The notes under the pieces were generated by a model. That model was not told the DNA's origin. It made no database searches and was given only the letters and a program-made list of their open reading frames with translations. 64,000 bases of DNA from Stigmatella ashevillena. GTDB taxonomy: Bacteria; Myxococcota; Myxococcia; Myxococcales; Myxococcaceae. This document shows positions 16,895 through 25,851 of this stretch, piece after piece. The translations under genes and the position numbers were made by a program. Within the stretch, counting starts at the first letter, position 1, and each line of letters begins with the position of its first letter. The stretch is taken from contig NZ_JAQNDM010000002.1 in the NCBI RefSeq assembly GCF_028368975.1, positions 2,056,007 through 2,120,006 on the forward strand. The letters are read 5' to 3'.

Positions 16895-18151
16895 CTACTT
16901 GAAGCGGCGGAACAGCAGCACCACGTTGGTGCCGCCGAAGCCGAACGAGTTACTCATGGCAGCATCCACCCGGACTTCGCGGGGCTGGTTCGGAACGTAG
17001 TCCAGATCGCAGTCCGGATCGGGCGAGGTGAGGTTGATGGTCGGGGGCAGGACCCCGCGCGTCAGCGCCAGAACGCTGATGACCGCCTCCGCGCCGCCGG
17101 CCGCACCCAGCATGTGGCCCGTCATCGACTTGGTGGAGGAGATCGCCACCTTGCGGGCGTGATCGCCGAAGACCGTCTTGATGGCCTTCGTCTCGTTCGC
17201 GTCGTTGTAGGGCGTGGACGTGCCGTGCGCGTTGATGTAGCCCACCTCGTCCGGCCGCATCCCAGCCGAGGCCAGGGCCAGGCGGATGCAGCGCGTGGCG
17301 CCCTCTCCCTCGGGTGCAGGGGCCGTCACATGGTGGGCATCGGAGTTGGCCCCGTAGCCCACCAGCTCCGCCAGGATGTTGGCGCCGCGCTTCTTCGCGT
17401 GCTCCAACTCCTCCAGGATGACAATACCGGCGCCCTCGCCCATGACGAAACCATCCCGCTCCTTGTCGAACGGGCGGCTGGCGGTCGCCGGATCCTCGTT
17501 GCGGGAGGACAGCGCCTTCATCACCGAGAAGCCACCCATGCCCAGCGGGGTGATGGCGGCCTCGGCGCCTCCGGCGATGACCGCGTCACACTCGTTCAAC
17601 CGGATGGCCTTCCACGCCTCACCGATGGCGTGAGCGCTGGTGGCGCAGGCCGACACGGGGGACCAATTGGGCCCCTTGGCGCCATACCGGATGGAGATGA
17701 GTCCGGGCGCCATGTTGATGATCATCTGGATGATGAAGAAGGGCGACAAGCGGTCGAACCCCTTCTCCAACCCCTTCTTGTGCTGCTCTTCGAGCGAGGA
17801 GATGCCTCCGATGCCAGAGCCCACGATGACGCCCACGCGCTCTGGCTCGTAGCCGTTCGCCTTGTCCGCCCCGACTGGCAGCTTGCTCTCCTCCATGGCC
17901 AGCTCCGCGGCGGCCATGGCATACTGAGCGAACAGGTCCATCCGGCGCGCCTCGCGCCGGTCGAGGAACTTCTCGACCTCGAAGTCCTTCACCTCACCCG
18001 CAAAGCGGGTGTCGAGCTTCGCGGTGTCGAAGCGCGTGATGGGGGCGATTCCCGACTTACCGGCAAGGAGTGCCTGCCAGGTTTTCTCGGTGCCGGTGCC
18101 CAGAGCGGTAATCAGCCCAGTCCCGGTGATGACGACGCGACGGTTTGACAC
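16895..18151 (-). CDS. fabF: 3-oxoacyl-ACP synthase II (FabF)
   Basis: A 418-residue condensing enzyme that elongates acyl-ACP. The active-site Cys is in [17 protein letters not shown], and the two His lie in [16 protein letters not shown] and [17 protein letters not shown]. The C-terminal [13 protein letters not shown] motif is present. The start is GTG at 18151 ([18 protein letters not shown]), preceded 4 bp upstream by a strong GGAGAGGA site. This is preferred over an in-frame ATG at 18205 that adds non-conserved residues. It is the last gene of the fab operon, 72 bp after acpP. Confidence 0.97.
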   Translation of the reverse strand: MSNRRVVITGTGLITALGTGTEKTWQALLAGKSGIAPITRFDTAKLDTRFAGEVKDFEVEKFLDRREARRMDLFAQYAMAAAELAMEESKLPVGADKANGYEPERVGVIVGSGIGGISSLEEQHKKGLEKGFDRLSPFFIIQMIINMAPGLISIRYGAKGPNWSPVSACATSAHAIGEAWKAIRLNECDAVIAGGAEAAITPLGMGGFSVMKALSSRNEDPATASRPFDKERDGFVMGEGAGIVILEELEHAKKRGANILAELVGYGANSDAHHVTAPAPEGEGATRCIRLALASAGMRPDEVGYINAHGTSTPYNDANETKAIKTVFGDHARKVAISSTKSMTGHMLGAAGGAEAVISVLALTRGVLPPTINLTSPDPDCDLDYVPNQPREVRVDAAMSNSFGFGGTNVVLLFRRFK

Positions 18152-18223
18152 GATCCTCTCCAACAGGGGCGCGGCCACGGAACGCTGAACCAGCGCTCCA
18201 CCCACTCGGCCGCGCCTGCTGCC

Positions 18224-18460
18224 TTACTTCTTGTGGGTATTGATGTAGTTGATGGCGTCGCCGACGGTCTTGATGTTCTCGGCCTCTTCGTCGGGAATCT
18301 CGACCTCGAACTCCTCTTCCATCGCCATCACGAGCTCCACGATGTCGAGGCTGTCGGCACCCAGGTCTTCAATGAACTGGGACTCAGGCTTGATCTCATC
18401 CTCTCCCACCCCGAGCTGGTCGGCGATGATGGACTTGATCTTGGTTTCGATGGTCGACAT
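18224..18460 (-). CDS. acpP: Acyl carrier protein
   Basis: A 78-residue acidic carrier with the phosphopantetheine-attachment Ser in [19 protein letters not shown]. It begins [18 protein letters not shown] and ends [15 protein letters not shown], the canonical AcpP outline. Its ATG is preceded by GGAGGATTTT. The 107-bp gap upstream, after fabG, is long enough for its own promoter and could give the high ACP expression usually needed, but no clear box is visible. It lies between fabG and fabF as in E. coli. Confidence 0.98.
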   Translation of the reverse strand: MSTIETKIKSIIADQLGVGEDEIKPESQFIEDLGADSLDIVELVMAMEEEFEVEIPDEEAENIKTVGDAINYINTHKK

Positions 18461-18567
18461 ACGTTCAAAATCCTCCAGGGAACCATATGGAAGCCCAGCG
18501 TACTTCCCAGGGCGCGGTCAGAAACGGGCGCGGTATATCCCACGCCCGGCAGCAATCCAACCGTGGG

Positions 18568-19317
18568 CTACATGTACATGCCGCCATTTACCTTCAGAAC
18601 TTCTCCGGTGATGTAGGACGCCGCGTCACTGGCCAGGAAAAGCACGGATTGGGCCACCTCTTCGGGGGCGCCCAGCCGGGCCAGGGGGATGCTGTCCACC
18701 ATCCGCTTGCGTGTCTCCTCATTGAGGGCGGCCGTCATGTCCGTCCCAATAAACCCCGGAGACACGGCGTTGACGCGGATATTCCGGCTGGCCAGCTCCT
18801 TGGCCACGGATTTCGTCAACCCGATGAGGCCCGCCTTGGAGGCGGAGTAGGCAACTTGCCCACCATTGCCCGTCTCGCCCACGATGGAGGTGAGGTTGAT
18901 GATGGCCCCGCCCCGCTGCTTCATCATCGGGCGGCTGACGGCCCGGATGAGGGCAAAAGCCCCCTTGAGGTTGGTGTCCAGCTGCTTGTCCCAGTCCTCG
19001 TCCTTCACCCGCATGACGAGGCCATCGACCGCCACGCCCGCGTTGTTGACGAGCACGTCCAGTCGGCCATGTGCCTTGACGATGCCCTCGATGGCACTGG
19101 AGCACGCCGCACTGTCCGACACGTCGAACTTGAGGGCCTCGCCCTTGGCACCAGCGGCCTGGATGAGCCCCAGGGTCTCCTGGGCGGCGCTCTCATTGCC
19201 CGCGTAGCTGATAACGACCGTGGACGCGCCCGCCTGGGCGAACGCCACCGCGCAAGCGCGGCCGATCCCGCGCGACCCACCCGTGACCAGCACCACCTTG
19301 TCCTTGAACCCGCTCAT
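18568..19317 (-). CDS. fabG: 3-oxoacyl-ACP reductase (FabG)
   Basis: A 249-residue short-chain dehydrogenase reducing 3-oxoacyl-ACP with NADPH. The cofactor loop is VTGGSRGIGRACAVAFAQAG, the NNAG motif is present, and the catalytic Ser-Tyr-Lys lie in NLTSIVGETG and AYSASKAG. The C-terminus ends ITGEVLKVNGGMYM, typical of FabG. ATG at 19317 overlaps the fabD TGA (ATGA). The longer upstream frame reads through fabD and is not used. Confidence 0.97.
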   Translation of the reverse strand: MSGFKDKVVLVTGGSRGIGRACAVAFAQAGASTVVISYAGNESAAQETLGLIQAAGAKGEALKFDVSDSAACSSAIEGIVKAHGRLDVLVNNAGVAVDGLVMRVKDEDWDKQLDTNLKGAFALIRAVSRPMMKQRGGAIINLTSIVGETGNGGQVAYSASKAGLIGLTKSVAKELASRNIRVNAVSPGFIGTDMTAALNEETRKRMVDSIPLARLGAPEEVAQSVLFLASDAASYITGEVLKVNGGMYM

Positions 19318-20252
19318 GCGGCCCCCAGCGCCGCGAGCGTCTTCTCCAGGCTCGCGGAATCCTCGATGTTGAACGTCTCGATACCCTTGTTGATGCGCTT
19401 GACGAGCCCAGCGAGCACCTTGCCCGGCCCCAGTTCCACCACGCGCGTGACGCCCTCCGCGTGGAGGGCCTCGACGCACTCGAGCCAGCGGACCGGCGCG
19501 CTCACCTGCTCGACCAGCAGCGGAACCACGCGGGCGGCCTCACTGTTGGGGCGGGCCTCCACGTTGGACACCACGGGAATCTGGAGCGCGGACACCTTCA
19601 CCTTGCCCAGCACCTCCTGGAGCAGCGGCTTCACCGGATCCATCAGCACACAGTGAAAGGGGGCAGAGACCGGCAGGGACAGGACGCGCTTGGCACCTGC
19701 CTCCTTGAGCTTCACCTCGGCCCGCGCCACCGCCGAGGCATGGCCGGCGATGACCGTCTGCTCGGGAGAGTTGTAGTTGGCGGGCGCCAGCACCTCCCCT
19801 TCGGCCACGGCGTCACAGACGGCCTTCACCTGACCCGGCTCCAGGCCAAGCACCGCCGCCATGGCACCGGTCCCCACTGGGACAGCCTCCTGCATGAACA
19901 TCCCACGATCCCGGACGGCCCGGGCCGCGTCTCCCAGCGAGAGGGCCCCCGCGGCCACCAGCGCGGAGTACTCCCCCAGCGAGTGCCCCGCGACAAAGGC
20001 CGGGGCAGGGCCCCGCCGGGAGAAGACCGCATGCACCGCCAAGGACACGGTGAGGATGGCGGGCTGGGTGTTGGCCGTGAGCTTCAGCTCGGCATCCGGC
20101 CCATCGAAGCAGCGGGCAGACAACTTCTCGCCCAAAACATCGTCCACCGCCTCGAAGACGGCCCGTGCCTCGGGGAACTTCTCGAAAAGGTCCTTCCCCA
20201 TTCCCACCTTCTGACTGCCCTGCCCGGGGAAGACAAACGCGACCTTCGACAT
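19314..20252 (-). CDS. fabD: Malonyl-CoA:ACP transacylase (FabD)
   Basis: A 312-residue acyltransferase that loads malonate on ACP. The N-terminal FPGQGSQKVGMG motif, the GHSLGEYSALVAAGAL nucleophile elbow with the catalytic Ser, and the catalytic His in PVSAPFHCVLM are all intact. A C-terminal VVELGPGKVLAGLVKRI block completes the family pattern. It follows fabH by 19 bp and overlaps fabG by four bases, so it belongs to one transcription unit for type II fatty-acid synthesis. Confidence 0.97.
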   Translation of the reverse strand: MSKVAFVFPGQGSQKVGMGKDLFEKFPEARAVFEAVDDVLGEKLSARCFDGPDAELKLTANTQPAILTVSLAVHAVFSRRGPAPAFVAGHSLGEYSALVAAGALSLGDAARAVRDRGMFMQEAVPVGTGAMAAVLGLEPGQVKAVCDAVAEGEVLAPANYNSPEQTVIAGHASAVARAEVKLKEAGAKRVLSLPVSAPFHCVLMDPVKPLLQEVLGKVKVSALQIPVVSNVEARPNSEAARVVPLLVEQVSAPVRWLECVEALHAEGVTRVVELGPGKVLAGLVKRINKGIETFNIEDSASLEKTLAALGAA

Positions 20253-20271
20253 GGATCTCCACTCCCTCCGT

Positions 20272-21255
20272 TTACCAGCGCACCACCGAGCAACCCCACG
20301 TCATGCCGGCCCCAATGGCCATCATGGCGATGACGTCTCCTCGCTTGAATCGGCCGGCCCGGTGCGCCTCGTCCAAGGCCAGCGGCACCGAGGCCGCCGA
20401 CGTGTTGCCGTATTTGTCGAGGTTGAGCCAGCACTTCTCGATCGGAATCTCCAACCGGTGCATCACCGATTCGAGGATGCGGATGTTGGCCTGGTGCGCA
20501 ATGACATGGTCCACCTGGGCAGGGGTGAGCCCATTGGCGTTCAGCGCCTCCAGGGTCACCTCCGTCAACGTGCGCACCGCGCACTTGAAGACCTCGCGGC
20601 CGTTCATGGTCACCGTCTGCCGGTGGGCCCGGACCCCTTCCTCCGTCATCGGCTCACGCGAGCCGCCTCCTGGAATGGCGAGAATCTCCGACAGCGTGCC
20701 ATCCGTCTTCAGATGGGTGGAGAGGATTCCGCGCCCCTCGTCCTCCGAGGGGGCCAGCACCATCGCGCCCGCCCCATCCCCAAAGAGGATGCAGGTGTTG
20801 CGGTCCTCCCAGTTCAGGATGCGGGTGAAGAGGTCGGCGCCAATGGCGAGCGCCCGGCGAACCTTCCCCGTGCGAAGGAACTGCTCCGCCACGGACATGG
20901 CATACAACGCCCCGGCACAGGCGGCGCCCACATCGAAGGCAAAGGCGTTGACGGCCCCCAGCTTCGCCTGCACCAGCGCGGCACAGGACGGCATGGGCAT
21001 GTCCGCCGTCACGGTGCCCACGACGATGAGGTCCAACTCCTCGGGGCGTGTGCCCGCCATGGCCAGGGCTTCGCGGGCAGCGGCAAGCGCCATGTCGCTC
21101 GTCGCCTCGCCGGGCGCGGCCCGCCGCCGTTGCCTGATGCCTGTCCGCTCGACGATCCAGGCATCGGAGGTATCGACAATCTTCTCAAGCTCCTGGTTGG
21201 TGATGACCTGGGTCGGAGCGTATGAACCGGTTCCAATGATCTGCGCGAGCGCCAC
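20272..21255 (-). CDS. fabH: 3-oxoacyl-ACP synthase III (FabH)
   Basis: A 327-residue initiator condensing enzyme joining an acyl-CoA primer to malonyl-ACP. The active-site Cys lies in DVGAACAGALYAM, the His in DHVIAHQANIRILES and the Asn in YGNTSAASVPLAL. GTG at 21255 (VALAQIIGTGSYAPTQ) has a GGGAG site five bases upstream and gives the normal N-terminus. An in-frame ATG at 21291 adds 12 unrelated residues. In myxobacteria FabH also supplies branched starters for iso fatty acids, but specificity cannot be read here. A plsX gene, which often precedes fabH, is absent. Confidence 0.96.
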   Translation of the reverse strand: MALAQIIGTGSYAPTQVITNQELEKIVDTSDAWIVERTGIRQRRRAAPGEATSDMALAAAREALAMAGTRPEELDLIVVGTVTADMPMPSCAALVQAKLGAVNAFAFDVGAACAGALYAMSVAEQFLRTGKVRRALAIGADLFTRILNWEDRNTCILFGDGAGAMVLAPSEDEGRGILSTHLKTDGTLSEILAIPGGGSREPMTEEGVRAHRQTVTMNGREVFKCAVRTLTEVTLEALNANGLTPAQVDHVIAHQANIRILESVMHRLEIPIEKCWLNLDKYGNTSAASVPLALDEAHRAGRFKRGDVIAMMAIGAGMTWGCSVVRW

Positions 21256-21557
21256 GGGAGACTCCCAAAGTGTCGTCGGACCCCAACGCACCGCAGGCGG
21301 TGTCTAATCGGAAATCTTGTTTCCTGTCGCTCTTTTTCCTCTCCGCTGAGCGGGCATCCAGGCTTGGCCTCCGCCCCCGTGCGGAAAGGAAACGCCCTCC
21401 TCAAGACGCACGCCCCCCATGGCCACCCTCTTCGTGGCCCTTGAAAGGCGTCGTCGCGTCAGGGTCAGTCACCCCACCATTCGGACACACGAACCCCGTC
21501 TCGGACGAGCCCATGGCTCGTCCGGAGCGGCAGCGTGCTCTTCGGCGGGTGCCTCGA
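21256..21557. other. Gene-free gap between rpmF and fabH, where plsX is usually found
   Basis: These 302 bases hold no convincing gene on either strand; a short minus-strand frame (21401-21607) overlaps rpmF and has no family features. A perfect 10-bp inverted repeat with a 3-base loop occupies 21502-21524, just after the rpmF stop. I see no clear promoter for fabH. PlsX (acyl-ACP:phosphate acyltransferase) usually sits here in other bacteria and must be elsewhere or replaced. Confidence 0.7.
21502..21524 (-). other. Perfect 10-bp hairpin downstream of rpmF
   Basis: Arms CGGACGAGCC and GGCTCGTCCG are exact complements around the loop CAT. It begins about 33 bp beyond the rpmF stop on the minus strand. 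There is no following T-run, so it is either a Rho-dependent or processing structure rather than an intrinsic terminator. It may separate the level of rpmF mRNA from that of the fab genes. Confidence 0.5.
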
Positions 21558-21740
21558 CTACTGCGTGGCAATGACCTCACGGCCGCTGTAGTTGCCACAC
21601 GCGGCACAGGCGCGGTGCGGCAACACGGGCTCCTTGCACTTGGAGCACTTGATGACCTGCACAGCCGTCCGCAGGTTGCTGTTGGCCGCGCGGCGGCGGT
21701 CCCGGCGCATCTTCGACGTCCGCTTCTTGGGAACTCCCAC
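21558..21740 (-). CDS. rpmF: 50S ribosomal protein L32
   Basis: A 60-residue basic protein with the L32 signature MGVPKKRTSKMRRDRRRAAN and a zinc-ribbon made of CSKC and CAACG (four Cys), followed by YSGREVI. Members of the family either keep or lose this Cys set; here it is complete, so this is the zinc-binding (C+) form. It lies 61 bp after yceD, the conserved yceD-rpmF pair. Confidence 0.97.
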   Translation of the reverse strand: MGVPKKRTSKMRRDRRRAANSNLRTAVQVIKCSKCKEPVLPHRACAACGNYSGREVIATQ

Positions 21741-21801
21741 GACTCACCTCGTCATCGTCGGCTCCGTCCGCCCTCGCGGGGTGCGAGGGACATAGGAACC
21801 G

Positions 21802-22386
21802 TCAGTTCAACTTGATGTTCATCAACGGAGCCAGCCGAGGGTCAACGACCTTGGGCTGACAGCCGCACAGCTTCTCGTTGAGGTTCTGGCCACACTGCGC
21901 ACAGAGCCCCTTGCAGTCTTCACGGCAGACCGCATTCATCGGCAGGGCGAGCAATACCTGCTCCCGGACGATCGGATCCAGATCGATCGTCTTCCCGTCG
22001 AACACTTCCTGGTCCGTGTCCTCCAACTCGAAGGACCCACCCCGCTCTGCGGGGTTGCGGTCATCCGCGGCCTCATCCTTGCCACCCACCCCCTCACCCC
22101 TGGCGAGGGACTCTGGAACCAGGTTGAGGGTAAAGGACACCGGGACGTCCAGCGTCACATCCGCCAGGCAGCGCTTACACGGCGCCGCCACATGGGCGGT
22201 GAAGTTCGCCTGCAGCAGCACCCCACCGCTCACCTTCCGGAAGGAGGCATGCAGGGTCGACGGCTGGGTTGCCCGGAAGCCGGTGTCCTGACCGGCCCCT
22301 CCCAGTGCCTCCTGAAGGAGTTGGAGACCGATGGGCTCATCCAGCTTCAGCCCCGTCTCTAGAATTTGTTCAATCTTTACGACCAT
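21802..22386 (-). CDS. yceD: YceD/DUF177 family protein
   Basis: A 194-residue member of the DUF177 family, which is almost always encoded just before rpmF and is linked in E. coli and plants to 23S rRNA accumulation. Seen here: MVVKIEQILETGLKLDEPIG, a Cys pair in CKRCLADV, and the C-terminal CREDCKGLCAQCGQNLNEKL cluster. Between them is an acidic stretch rich in Glu/Asp. It is the first gene of the yceD-rpmF-fab run and lies under the promoter at 22416-22444. Confidence 0.92.
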   Translation of the reverse strand: MVVKIEQILETGLKLDEPIGLQLLQEALGGAGQDTGFRATQPSTLHASFRKVSGGVLLQANFTAHVAAPCKRCLADVTLDVPVSFTLNLVPESLARGEGVGGKDEAADDRNPAERGGSFELEDTDQEVFDGKTIDLDPIVREQVLLALPMNAVCREDCKGLCAQCGQNLNEKLCGCQPKVVDPRLAPLMNIKLN

Positions 22387-22415
22387 CTACAAGGCTTCCA
22401 GGCAAAAGGGCGCGC

Positions 22416-22444
22416 AACATAGAGGGGGGTCCCCCAAAAGTCAA
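22416..22444 (-). promoter_or_regulatory. Sigma-70-like promoter of the yceD-rpmF-fab operon
   Basis: On the minus strand TTGACT (22439-22444) is followed after exactly 17 bp by TATGTT (22416-22421). It is 30 bp upstream of the yceD start codon at 22386, so the leader would be short. The spacer holds a G5/C6 block. It fits the vegetative consensus well, which is notable in such GC-rich DNA. Confidence 0.65.
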
Positions 22445-22613
22445 CGCGCCGTCGTTTTCACTCCCTCCTCTATAACGCCGGCAAAGACCCCCTTCCGGAG
22501 GAGGTTCTTCCCCATGCAGAGGCTCCTCCTGGCAGGCAAGCCCCAGCGCCGCTCCCCGTCCCCCCAGCAGGCCGGGTTCCGGGAGGAGCCTTCCGGGAGC
22601 CTCCCCCCAGCGC

Positions 22614-22631
22614 GTTTCACATCGCTGTCAC
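22614..22631 (+). promoter_or_regulatory. Pho-box-like direct repeat upstream of phoB
   Basis: Two 7-mers, GTTTCAC (22614-22620) and CTGTCAC (22625-22631), are separated by four bases, the 11-bp period of PhoB half-sites (E. coli CTGTCAT). An AT-rich stretch follows. It would give PhoB autoregulation of the phoB-phoR genes. Confidence 0.55.
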
Positions 22632-22703
22632 AATTGGATCTGCTAGTGCTCCCGCGCCAGGGGCCACCCATGGCCCCCTCCTCTTTGCAGAGCGGAGACC
22701 CCT

Positions 22704-23384
22704 ATGGCGCGAATCCTGATCATCGAAGACGAGCAGGACCTCGCCGGACTCATTGAGTACAACCTGCGGGCCGCGGGGTTCAACCCCGAGGCGGCGAACA
22801 CCGGCGCGGGAGGACTGGCCAAGGCCCGGGCCCGGGTGCCGGACCTCGTGCTGCTGGACTTGATGCTTCCGGACATCTCGGGCAACGAGGTGCTCCGGAT
22901 GTTGAAGAACGACCCCGGGCTGCGCGGGGCGCCGGTGGTCATCGTCAGCGCCAAGGGCCAGGAGGCCGACCGCATCCAAGGCCTCGAGATGGGGGCGGAC
23001 GACTATGTGGTGAAGCCCTTCTCCGTCCGCGAGCTGATGCTCCGGGTCAAGGCGGTGCTGCGCCGGGCGGATGCGGATGAAGGGCCCGCCACCCAGCTCA
23101 CCGCGGGGGAGATCCAGCTCGACACCTCGCGGCACCAGGTGCGCGTCAAGGGCGAAGAAGTCGTGCTCACCGCCCTCGAGTTCCGCCTGCTGCACACCCT
23201 GCTGGAGCGGGGAGGCCGGGTGCAGACGCGCGAGGTCCTCCTCTCGGATGTGTGGGGCATCCAGGCGGAGATTCATACCCGCACCGTGGACACCCACATC
23301 AAGCGCCTGCGCGAAAAGTTGGGGCCCGCCGGCGACATCATCGAGACGGTTCGAGGCGTGGGCTACAAGCTCAACCCCCCGTGA
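22704..23384 (+). CDS. phoB: PhoB-type phosphate response regulator (paired with phoR)
   Basis: A 226-residue OmpR/PhoB-family regulator. The receiver domain has Asp52 in LLDLMLPD and Lys in VVKPFSVREL. The winged-helix DNA-binding domain ends HTRTVDTHIKRLREKLG and ETVRGVGYKL. GGAG lies upstream of ATG 22704. It is followed after 10 bp by a PhoR-type kinase, so it is the cognate regulator of that sensor. A very similar paralogue lies at 25852-26538 next to pstS. The upstream gap carries a Pho-box-like repeat, suggesting positive autoregulation. Confidence 0.93.
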   Translation: MARILIIEDEQDLAGLIEYNLRAAGFNPEAANTGAGGLAKARARVPDLVLLDLMLPDISGNEVLRMLKNDPGLRGAPVVIVSAKGQEADRIQGLEMGADDYVVKPFSVRELMLRVKAVLRRADADEGPATQLTAGEIQLDTSRHQVRVKGEEVVLTALEFRLLHTLLERGGRVQTREVLLSDVWGIQAEIHTRTVDTHIKRLREKLGPAGDIIETVRGVGYKLNPP

Positions 23385-23394
23385 GGCGCCCGCC

Positions 23395-24756
23395 ATGACC
23401 CTGCGCGCCGTGCTCCTCTCCCTCTTGCTGCCCGCGGCCGTGGTCATGCTCCTGCTCATGGCCCTGGGGCAGCCTGGCACCGCCGTGGGTGCGGCTCTGG
23501 TCACGCTGGCCGGCTCCATCGCGGCCCACGTGGCCAACCGGGACCAGGTCCAACGCCAGATTCAAGCCCTTGCCAGCAAGACGCGGGAGCGCGCCGAAGG
23601 CCCCTCTCTGCGCCCTCCGCCCGATCCGGAGCGGATGGACGAGATGGCCAGCCTGGAGGGAGCGATCGACTCTCTCCACTCCCGGCTCACCACGCAGAAC
23701 GTCCAGCGGACCCAGGAGGCCCACACCCTCACCGCCGTGCTGGATGGCATGGTCGAGGGCATCTGGATCACCGACGCCGAGGGCACCGTCATCCGGCACA
23801 ACGACGCCCTGCGGGAGATGCTCCAGCCGGGCAGAGGGGCCGCCATCGTGGGCCAACGCCCGCTGGCCCTCATTCGTGACGAAGCCCTCAACGATGCGGT
23901 GGCACGCGCCTGCCGGGAGGGAACCTCCTCGCGCCTGGAGCTGACCTTGGAGGGGCTCTTTCCCCTCACGCTCTCCATCCGGGTGACGCCGCTTGGCAAG
24001 GACCTGCCGGGCAGCGCCGCCGTCTTCAATGACGTCACCGAGCTGCGCCGACTGGAAAACGTGCGCAAGGACTTCGTGGCCAACGTCTCCCACGAGTTGC
24101 GCACGCCCATCACCGCCATTCGAGGCTACGCGGAGACGCTTCAAAACGGGGCCCTGCAGGACCCGGCGGTGGCCCCCAAGATGGTGGAGATCATCCACCG
24201 TCAGTCGGAGCGCCTCTCCGAGCTCGTCGAAGATCTGCTGGAGCTGTCCCGGCTCGAGTCGCGCGAGATGAAGCTCCGGTTCGCCGACGTGTCCCTCGCT
24301 GTCGCCGCCTCCCGGGCGGCTGAAACGGTCAAACCCAAGGCGGAAGGCAAGAACATCCACCTGGAGCTGCACGTGCCCCCGGATCTCCAGGCCCGGGGGG
24401 ATGAGCGAGCAGTCGAGCAGGTGCTCCTCAACCTGCTCGACAACGCCGTCAAATACACCCCGGCCGGCGGGCGAGTGGACGTGCGGGGGAGCCGGGAGAA
24501 CGGGCGCTGCGTGGTGCGCGTGAAGGACACCGGCGTGGGCATCGAGCCCAAGCACTTGTCCCGTATCTTCGAGCGCTTCTACCGGGTGGACAAAGGTCGC
24601 AGCCGGGACATGGGCGGCACCGGCCTGGGCCTGTCCATCGTCAAGCACCTCCTGGGCGCCATGGACGGCGAGGTGAAGGTGGAAAGCCACCCTAATGTAG
24701 GCAGTGTTTTCGTAATTTTTCTTCCAGCAACCCCCTCGGAGGCCGCATCTGGGTAG
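23395..24756 (+). CDS. phoR: PhoR-type sensor histidine kinase
   Basis: A 453-residue kinase with two N-terminal hydrophobic segments (about 5-25 and 30-47) and almost no periplasmic loop, as in PhoR proteins that sense through the Pst/PhoU complex. A PAS domain follows (about 112-210, starting AVLDGMVEGIWITDAEGTVI). The dimerisation/phosphoacceptor block has His233 in FVANVSHELRTPITAIRGY. The ATPase domain shows NLLDNAVKYTPAGG, DTGVGIEPKHLSRIFERFY and GTGLGLSIVKHLL. It lies 10 bp after phoB. Start MTLRAVLL at 23395 gives the membrane anchor. The pst genes downstream support phosphate as the signal. Confidence 0.93.
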   Translation: MTLRAVLLSLLLPAAVVMLLLMALGQPGTAVGAALVTLAGSIAAHVANRDQVQRQIQALASKTRERAEGPSLRPPPDPERMDEMASLEGAIDSLHSRLTTQNVQRTQEAHTLTAVLDGMVEGIWITDAEGTVIRHNDALREMLQPGRGAAIVGQRPLALIRDEALNDAVARACREGTSSRLELTLEGLFPLTLSIRVTPLGKDLPGSAAVFNDVTELRRLENVRKDFVANVSHELRTPITAIRGYAETLQNGALQDPAVAPKMVEIIHRQSERLSELVEDLLELSRLESREMKLRFADVSLAVAASRAAETVKPKAEGKNIHLELHVPPDLQARGDERAVEQVLLNLLDNAVKYTPAGGRVDVRGSRENGRCVVRVKDTGVGIEPKHLSRIFERFYRVDKGRSRDMGGTGLGLSIVKHLLGAMDGEVKVESHPNVGSVFVIFLPATPSEAASG

Positions 24757-24768
24757 GATGGGGTAACC

Positions 24769-25770
24769 ATGCGGGTCGCGATCCTCGCGGACATTCACGG
24801 CAATCTCCCCGCCTGCGAGGCCGTCCTCGAGGACATCGACAGGATGGCGCCCGACTATGTCGTGGCCGCGGGAGACCTTGCGTTGCGAGGCGCTCACCCT
24901 CGCGAGACGGTGGAGCTGCTGCTCGATCGCTGCGACTCCGTCTTGATGGGCAACACCGACTGCTACCTGGCGGGCAACTACCTGGGCGGAGCCTACCGGG
25001 AGCGAGACCACTGGAAGACGGAGCTGCTGCGCTGGACCCGGGACCAACTGGGCGAAGCCCACCTCAAGACGTTGGGCGCCCTTCCCTTCTCCATGCGCTA
25101 CACGCCGCGCAAGGGGCAGGACCTCTTCGTCTGCCACGCCAACCCGAAGAACCTCGAGGAGTCGCTGGATCCCACCCTCGATGAGATCTCCATCCGCCGC
25201 TTCTTCATGCACCTGGACGCGGCAGCCTGCGCCTTTGGCCACCTGCACTTCCCCTACCGCCGCCGGGTAGGCCGCATGCTCATCGCGGACGTGGCCAGCG
25301 CGGGCATTCCCCGGGATGGAGACCTGCGCCCCGCCTATGGAATCTTCACCTACACCCCCAAGGGCTGGCGGGTGCAGATCCGCCGGGTGCGCTATCCCGT
25401 TCGCAAAGCCACCCAGGCCCTCACCGCGCGCCGGGTCCCCGGCGGTCCCATTCTCATCCACAAGCTGGTCGAGGCGCGCTACCGCCACCACCACGCCTTG
25501 CTAGAGGCAGCGCGCCGCCACTCAGGCCTTCCCCCGCCGGGGCCCGTGCTGCGTCCGCCCCCCGGGGCGCCGCCCCGCCGCCTTCCAGCCCCTGGGGCAC
25601 CTCCGGCAGGAGACCTGGAAACAGAGCTGCCCGTGCCGCGTCAAGACGAGCTGGATGCCGTGGCCCTGCGCATGGAAGCGCTGGACTCCGTCGAACTCCC
25701 TCCCGCGCAAGAAATCGCGGCGTCGGACGAGTCCTCCCTGTCCACCGGTACGACAGATCTCGACGGCTGA
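24769..25770 (+). CDS. Metallophosphoesterase (YfcE/MJ0936-like) in the pho locus
   Basis: A 333-residue calcineurin-like phosphoesterase. The metal ligands are in DIHGN, AAGDLAL, GNTD, CHAN and GHLH. The catalytic fold covers about 1-220. A Pro-rich tail with no known domain follows (from about 255). There is no signal peptide, so it acts in the cytoplasm. It begins 12 bp after phoR with a GGATGGGG ribosome binding site, so it is in the phoB-phoR transcription unit. Substrate unknown: family members hydrolyse phosphodiesters or nucleotides, and scavenging phosphate from internal pools is a reasonable guess. Confidence 0.85.
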   Translation: MRVAILADIHGNLPACEAVLEDIDRMAPDYVVAAGDLALRGAHPRETVELLLDRCDSVLMGNTDCYLAGNYLGGAYRERDHWKTELLRWTRDQLGEAHLKTLGALPFSMRYTPRKGQDLFVCHANPKNLEESLDPTLDEISIRRFFMHLDAAACAFGHLHFPYRRRVGRMLIADVASAGIPRDGDLRPAYGIFTYTPKGWRVQIRRVRYPVRKATQALTARRVPGGPILIHKLVEARYRHHHALLEAARRHSGLPPPGPVLRPPPGAPPRRLPAPGAPPAGDLETELPVPRQDELDAVALRMEALDSVELPPAQEIAASDESSLSTGTTDLDG

Positions 25771-25785
25771 CGGAACGAGCCCGGC

Positions 25786-25814
25786 CCGTCACGCACTTGT
25801 TTCCAGCGAGTCAC
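25786..25814 (+). promoter_or_regulatory. Pho-box-like triple repeat upstream of second phoB
   Basis: Three 7-mers at 11-bp spacing: CCGTCAC (25786-25792), TTGTTTC (25797-25803) and GAGTCAC (25808-25814). The outer two match the GTCA core of the Pho half-site; the middle one is weak. The site lies 37 bp before the start codon of the second regulator gene. Confidence 0.5.
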
Positions 25815-25851
25815 GCAAGCGCCCGCGGAGACGTGGAGATTGGGCCATGCC

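Larger units (their letters stand above)
22387..22703. other. Divergent control region between yceD and phoB
   Basis: A 317-base gap separates the divergent yceD (minus) and phoB (plus). It contains a sigma-70-like promoter for yceD (22416-22444, minus) and a Pho-box-like direct repeat for phoB (22614-22631, plus). The middle part is G/C-rich and shows no reading frame with protein-like features on either strand. Confidence 0.6.

Noticed and set aside
23371-25494. 707-codon minus-strand frame opposite phoR and the metallophosphoesterase
   Set aside because: Antisense artefact; the plus strand has complete kinase and phosphoesterase motifs.
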